Shown here one piece after another: positions 12,278 through 24,144 of a stretch of DNA of 64,000 nucleotides. The DNA is taken from NCBI RefSeq assembly GCF_000165425.1, contig NW_001799004.1, forward strand, positions 161,455 through 225,454, read 5' to 3'. The notes under the pieces were generated by a model. The model was not told the DNA's origin. It was given only the letters and a program-made list of their open reading frames with translations, and ran no database searches. A program made the translations under genes and the position numbers. Position 1 is the first letter of the stretch; each line of letters opens with the position of its first letter. This DNA comes from Paramecium tetraurelia. Lineage: Eukaryota > Ciliophora > Oligohymenophorea > Peniculida > Parameciidae.

Positions 12278-13786
12278 TTGTATATATGTGACCAAAGCAA
12301 AACTGACAAATGTTTTATGTGTTACTTATTTTTATTAATATTGTTAAACAGGACTATTAATAAATAAAGGGAAGAAATAAGTATATTTGCTAAGCTAGGC
12401 TTAAAGGTATAATTGAAAGTGCCTCTTCAGTTAGAGAGGCAAAATAAATTAAATAATAGACAAATTAATTATTAATACATAAAAAAAATAAATACTTATT
12501 AAGATAGGAGATTAGAATAGATGTTTTACAAATAATTTATAATATAAAATATTGTTTTTGTATTTATATTTTTACTTTATAATGAATGTTAATTTTGTTG
12601 TGTACTTGTCTTTAAATTTTTATTACTTAATCCCTACTTTCCTTTGATTTAAGAAATTTCTCAATAATTTATTATCTTCTATTAAATTAAAAATCAAAGA
12701 AACAAAATGAAAAAAAATGTCGAATTTAGGAATCATTTAATTTAAATTATAAATCTAAAGAGATATTTTATGTTAGAATAGAACTATATTCTAACTTTAA
12801 ATATCGTTATTATATATAGCAAAGTTATAACAATAGAATTAATAAATTTGTTATTTAAAAATAGGTAAACAAGAAATAAGTTTATGGTAATACTCACTTA
12901 TAATGAAAATAACTAGAAAGAATTGGGTTGAAGATTAAATAGGATTAATTTATAAAAGAAGGTAAATTAAAGTTAATTAATAATTTCTGAAATATAACTT
13001 TCCTGACAAAGTTAATTAATTGAATACATAGATAGCATACCTATAAGCCGTAGTAATTACTCATAAAAATCAAGAAATATAACCATAACAACAATTATCA
13101 ACGATAATTCAAAAAGCAAATAATTTTGCTGCTTGATTGACCTTATTTCTCTCAAATTAATAAATATTAATTATTAATTAAATTTTGGAACTACTAACTT
13201 TCTGTTTTTAATTTTATAAATTATTTTATTATGACATTAGTAATTACCAATTTAAAAGATATTTTGAAGTTTTAGTATCATTATTTTGCATCATTTTCTA
13301 ATAAAAACAGTTCTGTAAGTATGTATAATATAAATTAAACTAGATATTTGAAAAAGTTAATGCTATTATTCCCAATTTAATAATAATGAAATTCATCTCA
13401 TCCTTTTAGATAGTTATATATATTTATATTTATATTACAGGTTTTAAAAATAAAGATACCTGAAATATCTTTTGATTCTGAAATTTTATGATTTTCAAGA
13501 AAAATATTCACAAGATTTATTAAGGATCTTTAAATCTCTTAATTTAGAGTAGTGCAAAAAGAATTCATTTATTTTTATTGGATGAAAGTAATAGATCAAC
13601 TTAAGAAATACCTACATGATTGTCATAAAAATTTAGATAAGTTTTAACTTTTTAATAGTTTCTTCTCCAAATAAATAGTTTTAAAGTAATATTTAGTAAT
13701 TAACTACAAAATCAAAAATTTAAAGATTTATAATTAGATATTATCATTTCTTGTCTTAGTGTGTATATTTATCTTTAATACTATTA
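12278..13786. other. A+T-rich intergenic region upstream of surface antigen copy 1
   Basis: No gene was found in this 1.5 kb. The last ~60 bp before the copy 1 start differ from the immediate upstream sequence shared by copies 2 and 3, so copy 1 may be regulated differently. Confidence 0.45.
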
Positions 13787-16700
13787 ATGAGTAAATTATT
13801 TATTTTGTTTTCATTGATATTGACTTTAGTAACTAGTCAAGAATTTAGTATAACATAATGCACTTGTGCATAACTGTTATCAGAAGAAGACTGTAGAAAA
13901 AATGTTTCATTTAGATGCACTTGGGATAGAATTAAAAGAGTTTGTGCAATTTCAACTACTTCTGCATTAATGTATGAAACATATTGTGACACATTTGCTG
14001 AAGTAGATTGTCCTAAAGCGAAACCTTGTACTGATTGTGGTAACTATGCTGCCTGTGCCTGGGGTTTAGGAAAATGTACATTCTTCACAGGATGCACAGC
14101 CTTTTCAAAAACACTGATGCTGAATGTTAAGCAATAAGTAATAGATGTATTACAGATGGAACTCATTGTGTTGAAGTTGATGCCTGCAGCACATACAAAA
14201 AATAGCTCCGCTTGTGTAAAAAATGCTGCTGGAAGGTTATGCTATTGGGATACAACAAATAACACTTGTGTAGATGCTAATACCTGCGATAAATTACCAG
14301 CAAGTTTTGCTACAGATAAAGAATGCAGAGATGTCATATCAACTTGTACAACAAAGACTGGAGGTGGATGTGTTGATAGTGGAAATATTGTAGTGATTAA
14401 ACATTAGAAATTCAATGTGTATGGAATAAATTAAAATCTACTGCATGTTATTGGGATGGAGCTGTATGTAAAGACAGAATTTGTAATAATGCACCAGCTA
14501 CATTAACAACTGATGATACATGTAAATTATTTAGAACTGATGGAACCTGTACAACAAAAGCCAATGGAGGATGTGTTACTAGAACCACTTGTGCAGCTGC
14601 TACTATCTAAGCTGCTTGTGTTAAAAATAGTTCAAATGGAGATTGTTATTGGACAGGAATTGTATGTATTGTTAAGACCTGTAAAAATGCACCAACTACA
14701 ATGATAACCAATACGGCTTGCGGTGGATTTGTTACAGGATGTATCACTAAATTAGGAGGAGGATGTGTTACCAATGGACCTTGTTCAGCAGCAAACGTTT
14801 AAGCCGCTTGTGTGAAAAATACTTCTGGTACTGATTGTATTTGGGATACAACATGCAAAGAAAAGACATGTGTAAATGCACCAACAACAAATAATACTCA
14901 TGAATTATGTACATCATACTTATCAACATGTACAGTTAAAGCAGGAGGTGGATGTTAACCAAGAACTTGTGCAAATGCTCCAACAACAATAACAACTAAT
15001 GATGCATGTGAAGCATATTTACCAAATAATAATTGTATAACAAAGACTGCAGGTGGATGTGTAATAAATACTACATGTGCAGTAATTACCTTAGAAGCTG
15101 CTTGTATTAAAAATTCTTCTGGGGCTACCTGTTTCTGGGATACTGCAAGTTTAGCATGTAAAGATAGAAAATGTACTAATGCTCCATCAAGTAATAATAC
15201 TCATGATTTATGTGTTGCCTTTTTATCAACTTGTACAGTAAATTCAACTAATGCAGGTTGTGTTGATAAATCATGTGAAAATTCATTGGTATAAACTATT
15301 TGTGATAAAGATTTGAATAATAAAGCTTGCATTTGGAAAGGAAAATGTTATAAAAAAGAATGTGTATTAGCTTCATCAACAACAGCAACTCATGAAGATT
15401 GTTAAACATATGATTCTGGTTGTACTTTGAGTAATACAGGTACTGGATGTGTTCCCTTACCCCTTAAATGTGAAGCTATTACAATTGAAGCAGCTTGCAA
15501 TATTAAATTATAAATTACAAATGGAGTTAAATCCTACCCAGAATGTGGTTGGAATGGTTCATAGTGTATTGATAAAGCTTGTTCCACTGCTCCAAAAACA
15601 ACAGCAACAACAGCTGATTGTGGTACTTACAAAGCCAATTGTGTAACAAACAATCCAGTTAATGGATCAATTGCAGGATGTTAAGACCTACCAACAACAT
15701 GTGCAGCTAGAAAATCAACTGAAAATTGTGAAATCACAAGAGTTGGATTCCCAACATGTTTATGGAATACAGCTACATTAGCTTGTGTAGAAAAGTCTTG
15801 TGCCACTGCTAATGTTGTAGGATTACAAGTAGTAGTATAAGCAGGATTATTTACATTTAATCATTGCAGAAATTATCTATCTAATTGTATTTCCAACAAT
15901 AATTAAGATGGATGCATACCTAAACCCTCAAGTTGTTCAAAATTAAATTCTTAAAATTGTTAAATGGGATCAAAAATAAATGGAAATTGTTATTGGAATG
16001 GGCATAATTGTGTTGATAGAACTTGTAAAAATTTTGCATTAATTACTCACATTGGATGCTAAACCATATTGGATATATGTACAGTCAATAATGGAAATAC
16101 AGGTTGTTAAATTTTAGCAAATAATTGTAATTCTTATAGACAATAAGAAAATTGTATCATAACTTTAAACAAAAACAAATGTATATGGACTGGCGTAGAC
16201 TGTAGAAATGCTACTTGTTAAGATGCATCTGATAATAATCTTTATGATTCTGATTCAGAATGTTCCAATTATTCAATTATAAATGAAACCTGTACTGTTT
16301 TATACAAAACTGGAGGATAAGGATGTGTAAAAAGATCGACTTATTGTAGTGATTACGTATCTGCAGCTTAATGTTATAGAACATTAGCAGCTATTTCGGA
16401 TGACTGCACCTGGAAATCCGCTTATAGCAAATGCTTTTCGAATACATATCTTTAAGGTGCATGCTCAAAATTTACAGGTACAAAAACTCAATGTGAATCT
16501 ATTAAAACAGGTTGTACTAACACTGTAGGTGCTACTGAAACAGATATTTGTACATTTTCTTGTGCTTTAGTATCCGAAACAACTCATGCTAATTGTTAAG
16601 GATATAGTACTACTTGTACTGTAAATAAAGCAGCAAATGCATGTTAAATAGCGTAAGCATCTTGCGCAGGATATGGGACAACATAATCCAGTTGTTCATA

Positions 16701-19700
16701 TAGAACTGATGGTTTGAAATGTCATTTGGATTTTACTGCACCTACTCCTACTTGTGTAGATATTACATCAGCAAATTGTAGTCTAATTACAGTTCTTAAT
16801 GGTGGAGCTGAAGTCGAGGCAGCTTGCTAAGCATATAATACTGCCTGCCATATTAATGGCACTCCTGATGGATGCCAAGAATTTTAAGCAACTTGTGCAG
16901 GTTATGGAACAACATAAGCTAATTGTTCATATAGAATCGACGGTTTGAAATGCCATTGGGATGCAACTGCACCTACTCCTACTTGTGTAGATATTACATC
17001 AGCAAATTGTTATCTTATTACAGATCTTATTCATGAAGCTGCAGTTGAGGGAACTTGTTAAGTTTATAATACTGCTTGTCATATTAATGGTACTCCTAAT
17101 GGATGCTAAGCATGGCATATACCTTGCACAGCATATGGAACAACAGAAGCTAATTGTACAAAAAGAACTGATGGTTTGAAATGTTATTGGGATACTACTG
17201 CTACTACTCCTACCTGCGTAGATATTACATCAGCAAATTGTAATCTTCTTACAGGTTTGTCAAGTCCAAATAACACTCATGCTAATTGTTAAGCACATAG
17301 TACTGCTTGTACTATTAATAAAGCTCTGGGTGCATGCTAAGCAGTGTAAGCAACTTGTGTAGGATATGCAACTATAGAAGTTAATTGTTCATTTAGAACA
17401 GATGGTTTGAAATGTCATTGGGATGCTACCGCTACTACTCCTACCTGTCTAGATATTACATCAGCAAATTGTAATCTTATTACAAGTCTGACAAGTCCAA
17501 ATAATGTTGAAGCAACTTGTTAAGCATATAGCACTTCCTGTCATATTAATGCTGGTGTAACTGCATGCTTTGCTTTTACCACGTGTGAAGCAATTACAGG
17601 CACAAATATCACTTGGGCTATTTGTTAAGGTTACAGTACTACTTGCAGTGTAAAGAGGGATGGAAGTGGTTGTGTAACAATCTAATCATAATGTTCAGGA
17701 TACAAAACAATTGAAAATTGTTATAGATCAACTGCAGGGTATTGTACTGCTAACAGTACTGATACTATCTGTCAACCTATAACAGAATCCACTGCCTGTG
17801 AAACAATTAAATTAGGATTAGGATTTACTTTTAGTGACGTAAAATGCAATTAACTCAGAGCTGGTTGCATAACATAAGGAACAACAGGATGTTAAACGAG
17901 GACATGTGCTAATAAAACAACACCATTTGCTCATACAGATTGTAATGGTTGGTTGAATACTTGTACTGCAAATGCAGCTTCATCACCAACTGCATGTGTA
18001 ACATTGCCAACCACATGTGCTAGTTAAACTGCAGCAGCATGCGTTTGGGCAGTTGAAGGTGAATGTGCTGTCTCAGGAACATCTTGTGTCAGAAAAACCT
18101 GTGATACTGCAACAGCAGATACAAGTTTTGATACACATGCTGAATGTATTTCATATCTATCTACTTGCACCGTTGTAAGAATTGGAGGTTGTTAAGCAAG
18201 AGCTGCTTGTTCAGCATATAAATCAAGTTAATAGTGTAAATTCAATAAAAGTGGCGGAAAATGTTTCTGGAATCCAACTAATAAGACTTGTGTCGATTTG
18301 AATTGTGGAAATATTGAAGCCACAACTTCATATGATACTCATGCTGAATGTGTGGCAGTTGATACAAATTTACTTTGTACAGTTAGAGCTGCAAATTGGG
18401 CTGCTGTTCCTGGTTGTACTGCTAGAGGAGCATGCAGTTCTTATTCAATAGAAGATTAATGCAAAACTAATGCAAGTGCAGGCGTCTGTGTTTGGAATAC
18501 AAATTTAACTACACCAGTATGCTAAGATAAATCATGCACAACTGCTCCAACTGCAACAGCAACTCATGCAGATTGTGATGCCTACTTCTCCACAGTTACT
18601 ATTAAATGTACAGTAGTTGCTACACCAGATACAAATGGTGGTGCACCAGTTCTAGGAGGATGCCAATAAACAGCGGCTTGTTCTACTTATATTCATTAAG
18701 AATAATGTGAATTCAATGCTACAGGAGATCCTTGTGGATGGAATGGTACTTAATGTGCAGATAAGTCATGTGCTACTGCTCCTGCAACTGCTGATTATGA
18801 TGATAATGATAAATGTAGAGCTTACTTTAATAATAAATGTACAGTTGCATCTACAGGATAAGGATGTGTTGATATACCAGATACATGTGAAACTATGACT
18901 GAAAAATAATGTGTTACTGATAAGACTGCCAGATCATGCTATTGGAATGGAACTGCTTGTATTACAAGATCTTGTGAAAATGCTCCAGAAGCAACATCCT
19001 CAGCCGAAGATTGTAATACTTATCTTTCAGGATGTACTTCAGATTCAGTAAAATGTAAGACTAAGGTTTGTGAAGATTTTGCTTTTGCCACTGATGCTCT
19101 ATGCAAATCAGCCTTAAGCACATGTACAACAAATGGAACAAATTGTGTTACAAGAGGAACATGCTTCTAAGCTTTAAGCCAAGCAGGTTGTGTTACCTCA
19201 GTAACTAATCAATAATGCGAATGGATGCCAGTTGTTGGCACAAATCCAGCTTATTGTACAATAAAGACTTGTAATACTGCCCCAGTTACTTTAACTTCTG
19301 AAGCAGCCTGTGCAGGTTATTTCACAAATTGTACAACAAAGAATGGTGGTGGATGTGTTACTAAGTCTACTTGTGCAGCTGTTACTATTGATGCTGCTTG
19401 TACTACTGCCCTTAATGGAACTGTTTGTGCCTGGGATAGTGCATAAAGTAAATGCAGAGATAAAGATTGTTAAGATTTCAGTGGAACCACTCATGCTGCA
19501 TGCCAAACCTAAAGAACTGGATGCACTGCTGGTGCCAATGGAAAATGTGCAAGAGATTTAAAATTGTGAATAAACTACTATCAGAAGTGCTTGTATTGAA
19601 GGAACAAATGGTCCATGTTTATGGATTAATGATTATGTTAATACTGATGGATCTAAAGGAGCCTGTTTCAGATATACATCATGCAAGAGTTTGAATTGGA

Positions 19701-20980
19701 ATTCAGATACATCATGTAAATGGATTAGTAATTAATGTACAACTAATGGATCCAATTGTGTTGGAATTACCTTATGTTCTGAAACCAATACTGATGGTGG
19801 ATGTGTTACAGGATATGATGGAGCTTGTATTTAATCAGTTCCAGCCTTGAATTCTTCAGATCCAAAGGTTTGTAAACCATATACATCTTGTGCTGATGCA
19901 TTCTACACAACTCATTCAGATTGTTAAATTGCTAGTAAAAAGTGTACAACAAATGGAACAACTGGTTGCATTGCATTAGGTGCTTGTTCATCTTATACTA
20001 CATAAGCAGGATGCTATTTCAATGATAAAGGAGTTGTTTTAACATCTGGAGCCATTACTTCAACTGGTATTTGCACTTGGGATACAACTGCTAGTAGTTG
20101 CAGAGATTAATCATGTGCTGATTTGACTGGAACAACTCATGCAACATGTTCATCATAATTATCAACATGTACATCAGATGGAACTACATGTTTAATTAAA
20201 GGAGCATGTTCATCATACACTACTTAAACTGCTTGTACAACAGCTGTTGGATCTGATGGTATTTGTTATTGGGAACTTGCATCTGCTACAAATAATAACA
20301 CTGCTAAATGTAGATTAATGACTTGTGCTGATATTTAAAATGGTACATCCACAAATGTTTGTTCAGTTGCTTTATCATCATGTGTATCAAATGGAACTGC
20401 TTGTATTTCAAAAGCTAACTGCTCAACATATACAACTAAGACAGCATGTAATTCAGGTGGATTAGATGGTATTTGTGTATTCACTCAATCAACTGCTGCA
20501 GGAGCTGCTGCTGGTACCGGAACTTGTGCTTTAATGACAGCATGTACAATAGCTAATAATGATTAACTTGCTTGTTAAGCTGCTAAGGATAGATGTTCAT
20601 GGACTGCAGCATCAGGAACTGGAACAACAGCAGTTGCTAGTAAATGTGCCACTCACACTTGTGCTACAAACTAAGCTACTAATGGAGCTTGCACAAGATT
20701 CTTGAATTGGGATAAAAAGACTTAATAAATATGTACTCTTGTTAGTGGAACATGCACAGCAACAGACCCATCAACTTTATCATTAAATGATTGTTTCTTG
20801 GTTTCTGGATACACTTATACTTGGAATGCATCTACTAGCAAGTGCGGAGTCTGCACTGCTGTTGTTGTTTACCCAAATAATACAGATAATAATACAAACA
20901 ATACAAATAATGAAACAATAACTGATTCAGGATATATTCTAGGATTATCAGCTATCGTTTTTGGATATCTCATGTTCTGA
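13787..20980 (+). pseudogene. Surface (immobilisation) antigen, copy 1, with four single-base frameshifts
   Basis: This 7.2-kb intronless gene encodes a Paramecium-type variable surface antigen of about 2,397 residues, expected to coat the cell and cilia through a GPI anchor. It has a signal peptide (MSKLFILFSLILTLVTSQ), then tens of modules with regular cysteines around motifs such as CYWD and TKTGGGCV. A central array of 231-bp repeats lies at 16,657-17,580. The tail is N-T rich (NTDNNTNNTNNE) before a hydrophobic GPI signal ending at TGA 20978-20980. Against copies 2 and 3 it lacks one base near 14,107-14,116, gains one near 14,195-14,212, lacks one near 14,381-14,390 and gains one near 19,551-19,560. 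The net change is zero, so the last frame equals the first. Either it is a silent decaying gene or these are read errors. Confidence 0.85.
16657..17580 (+). repeat. Central tandem repeat of antigen copy 1, 231-bp units
   Basis: Four successive units begin at about 16,657, 16,888, 17,119 and 17,350, giving an exact 231-bp (77-aa) period. Each encodes a module with RTDGLKCHWDATA (or a close variant) and VDITSANCNLIT. This is the part of such antigens expected to be serotype-specific and surface-exposed. Confidence 0.8.
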
Positions 20981-21031
20981 TGAAATGATTTAATAAATTT
21001 ATATAGGGAAAATATTATATTATATTAATTT
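20981..21031 (+). promoter_or_regulatory. Conserved 3'-flank element of antigen copy 1
   Basis: The ~40 bp after the stop (TGAAATGATTTAATAAATTT onward, then TATATAGGGAAAAT) recur almost unchanged after copies 2 and 3, although flanking DNA differs. It probably forms the 3' UTR with polyadenylation or stability signals; serotype expression in Paramecium is known to be controlled partly after transcription. Confidence 0.5.
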
Positions 21032-21700
21032 AAAAATTTTTAATTTTGAAATGTATTTAAACCCTTAGATTGTGTATTGAAAATAAACATCTTCACATAT
21101 ATATTATTTTTGTTAGTTTATAAATTAAATTTAATTTGATCAATATAATAACCTTTAGCAATAGCTTAGGTACCTTGATTAAAAGCCAAAATTTCTGCTA
21201 ATTCAGTTATTAAATTGAATGGAGTTGAAAGTGGGGGGAATTTTACTCTGAGTAATGAAATCATAGAAATTTTATAAGCGAGTTTCTTCAAACAACTAAA
21301 TCGTTATTCTAATAATAGAATTGAATAATGTTTTGAAATACAATAAAAAGAAAGATTACTTTGAAAAAGTCAAAATACCATTTCTACAAAATATTAATCT
21401 AGAATAATAATCTCTTAAAATTAGATATTAATTGTAGTATAAATCATGTTTAAATGAATAGATAAAATCTATACAATTATCTTCAAAATAGGTCTGTTAG
21501 ATATTTTTTCACCAAAAGGCGTTCAACTTTAGCTTACCAAATATAATATAATAAATTTGATTATTTTCACATATTAAACTATTTTTTAAAAATCAGAAAT
21601 CTTTTAAATTAAGAATACTTCTAAATTAAAGTTTAAGAAGCTTCTATTTTATGAAATAATTTATAAACATAAAAATAAATAGTGTAATTTTTAATGAGTT
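21032..21700. other. Intergenic, between converging antigen copy 1 and helicase gene
   Basis: No coding content was found. Part of 21,180-21,300 weakly resembles 34,265-34,350 downstream of copy 2, consistent with a shared ancestral flank. Confidence 0.4.
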
Positions 21701-24144
21701 TCATTCTGCGTTTAATATGCTTTGAAAGAAATTTGGGTTTGATAAATCTTATTAATTATATTTAATTATCTCTGATTTCGGATCAAGTACTTTCAACAGT
21801 TTATTCCAATTCAATAGGTTTTTCGACATTGTTTAGTAAGTTCCAAATACATATTGACAATATCTTGCTCTAGAGAGCGCAACATTAGTTCTCTTCTTAT
21901 CTGTAACAAAGCCTAACTAATCATCAGATCGTACAAGTGATAAGATGATTATATCATTCTCCTTCCCTTAAAAGGAGTCAACTGTATCTAATTCTATCAA
22001 ATCACTTAATTTTATGATTTTCTTATTGCCTCTCATATCAGTTCCTTCCTGGAATATTTCATCCTACAATTTTCGTTATAAATTTTTTTTTCTAGGCTGC
22101 ATAACAACTTATAACAGTAATTGGATTCTTATGTTCTTGTATATCCAAACCCTATAATAAATATTTAACTAAATGAATAATTGCTTAGCATTCTAAATCA
22201 TTCTTTCTGCTTGTTTCATCCCTACTTTCTGTGTTAGGGGGAGCACTAAAAAATAATCTATTTTTTTTATTGGACACCTTCTATAATATCCAAAGCGGCA
22301 ACTACATATTCTTAATACCATTGATGAGTTTTCCATCATAAAATAATTATGAAGTAATTTAAGCTAAATTTTCCATTTGTCTGTATTAAGAAAACAACTA
22401 GACAGTACTTTAATTTAATCCATCAGCCAATCTCTCAAATAAAGATCGATTATAACCATAATCTTTTGATTCTCTAGAAACAACAATTGGACTTAATTAG
22501 TTTAAGTCACCAAGCAACACTATCTTCTGAATTATTAGTGTATTTCACCATTGGAATCAATTATGAGGGTTCCAAAGCTGTAGGTGCTTCATCAACAATA
22601 CACATTCGAAAATGAACTCTTTCAAAATAAGATCTTAAACATTCCTTTGTGCAACTATTTAAAGTAGACACTATAACACGACACTAATTGTTTTATAATA
22701 TATTTTACATTTTAAATCTAACTTTATTCAATACCTTCATATATCTTTTTTTCTGTTTTTAATAGTTAAGATAATTCTTCATAAAATTTACCATATGCAT
22801 TTAATATTTTTGGTTTCTTACATTATCTATTTAGATCATCTATAAAATTTAATAATGAAATCAGTGTTATTTATGTTTTATAAATTAATAAAAATTCTTT
22901 ATAATCCATTAGGTTTTTAGTTTTCAACATATTCTGGATTTCTTCAGTTATATGCTTATTCTCAATCTAGCTTACTTTATTTGTAAATTATTAAAAGAAT
23001 TGCTTTTGAGATAGAATTTCTAAACTATTTTCTTCAATATCTGACTCACACAAACCCGGTCTTCCAAACCGAATAACTTTTAAGAAATCTGGCTTTTAAT
23101 TAAAACAATAAATAATTGAATTCTACTCTTCAATGTTTTTTTGAATTTTTCTTACTAAATCATTTACCACACTATTTGATTTGGCTAAAACTAAAATTCC
23201 CCCTTATTTTTCATTTTCTTTATCTTTCTGCACCAGTAGGTCTGCCATTATTGATATAATTCCTAAAATAGTTTGGGTTTTACCAGTACCTGGAGGACCC
23301 TTTATAAGAGTAAACTTAGATAGATTATTATATTTACTCTTTGATGATAATCCAAGGCCATCTTGATGGCAAGTAATTGTTCTTCATTAAAATGTCTTTT
23401 AAATACTTCATTTTAAATATAATACTATCGTTGTTCATTTACATATTAGGCAAATTCAGAAGTTTGTACCTGATTTAATTATTCGATCGGATTCAATATC
23501 AAATCAAAATAAGGACATTATTATAATAAAAATAGGCAATCTGTTTCTGTTTGGTAGGCGCTTAAAGGACAGAATGGTTGAAAATATATAAATGGGCTGT
23601 CTAATATGTCAACAGGGAAATATTTAAATATGTTATTTGGGACCAAAATGTGCTAATCATCATCTTTCTTTCTAAATATTGCCAAAGATGTGTAATAGTC
23701 ATTTAATTAATCTAAATTCCTCATATATATTGCTCCAATGTAGGAAGACGACTCTTTGAAAATTAAGTAATCAGAATAATGTCTGTATTTCCATAATGAT
23801 TTTTTAGTTATTTTAGGATCCAATTCTTCTAATTCAGATTCAATGTTAATTTTGAATGGACCATTATCCTCTAATTCACATGTAATAATTTTTAATTTTA
23901 ATGGAAATGATTCTCCATCCTGTAGTCCATATAGAAAGCTCTTTTTATCTCTAGCAATTGACCTATAGTATTCGTTTTAAAGAAGAGGGAAAAATCTTTT
24001 TTAATACTCATTTACAGATTAGAATTTTTTATATCCAGTTAAATTGCTTCGATTGCCATTGCTATTATACAGAATAGCTTTTTTAAAAGCAACATTAGAG
24101 AGTAAATGCATTGGACTTGAGTATTGGGAATAATTATTATCCAT
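21701..24144 (-). CDS. SF1 RNA/DNA helicase, Sen1/UPF1-like
   Basis: This superfamily 1 helicase has Walker A LIKGPPGTGKTQTILGI, motif II CIVDEAPTALEPS, motif III KIVLLGDLNQLSPIV, motif IV-like LFERLADGLNQSTVQLFSQYR, motif V VDSFQGKENDIIILSLVRS and motif VI NVALSRARY, in the order of the Sen1/UPF1/senataxin family. ATP-driven RNA or RNA:DNA unwinding is expected. Introns: 23315-23337 (23 nt), 22684-22708 (25 nt), 22527-22548 (22 nt). The start is ATG 24144 and the stop is TGA 21701-21703. A run of nine A (sense strand, 22083-22091) breaks the frame between motifs III and V; with eight A the coding length is divisible by three (790 aa). No zinc-binding or CH domain of true UPF1 is seen, so Sen1-like is the safer label. 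Confidence 0.85.

Noticed and set aside
16657-17580. Regular spaced repeats considered as a CRISPR-like array
   Set aside because: Units of 216-231 bp are in-frame protein repeats with conserved cysteines, in a eukaryotic gene.
19291-19506. Antisense Ser/Thr-rich frames across the antigen genes (also 30423-30698, 32303-32506, 41989-42210)
   Set aside because: They mirror Cys/Thr-rich coding repeats on the other strand and recur at matching places in paralogues without independent features.
23181-23366. Plus-strand 61-residue frame over the helicase Walker A region
   Set aside because: It is the complement of the conserved GPPGTGKT coding sequence.
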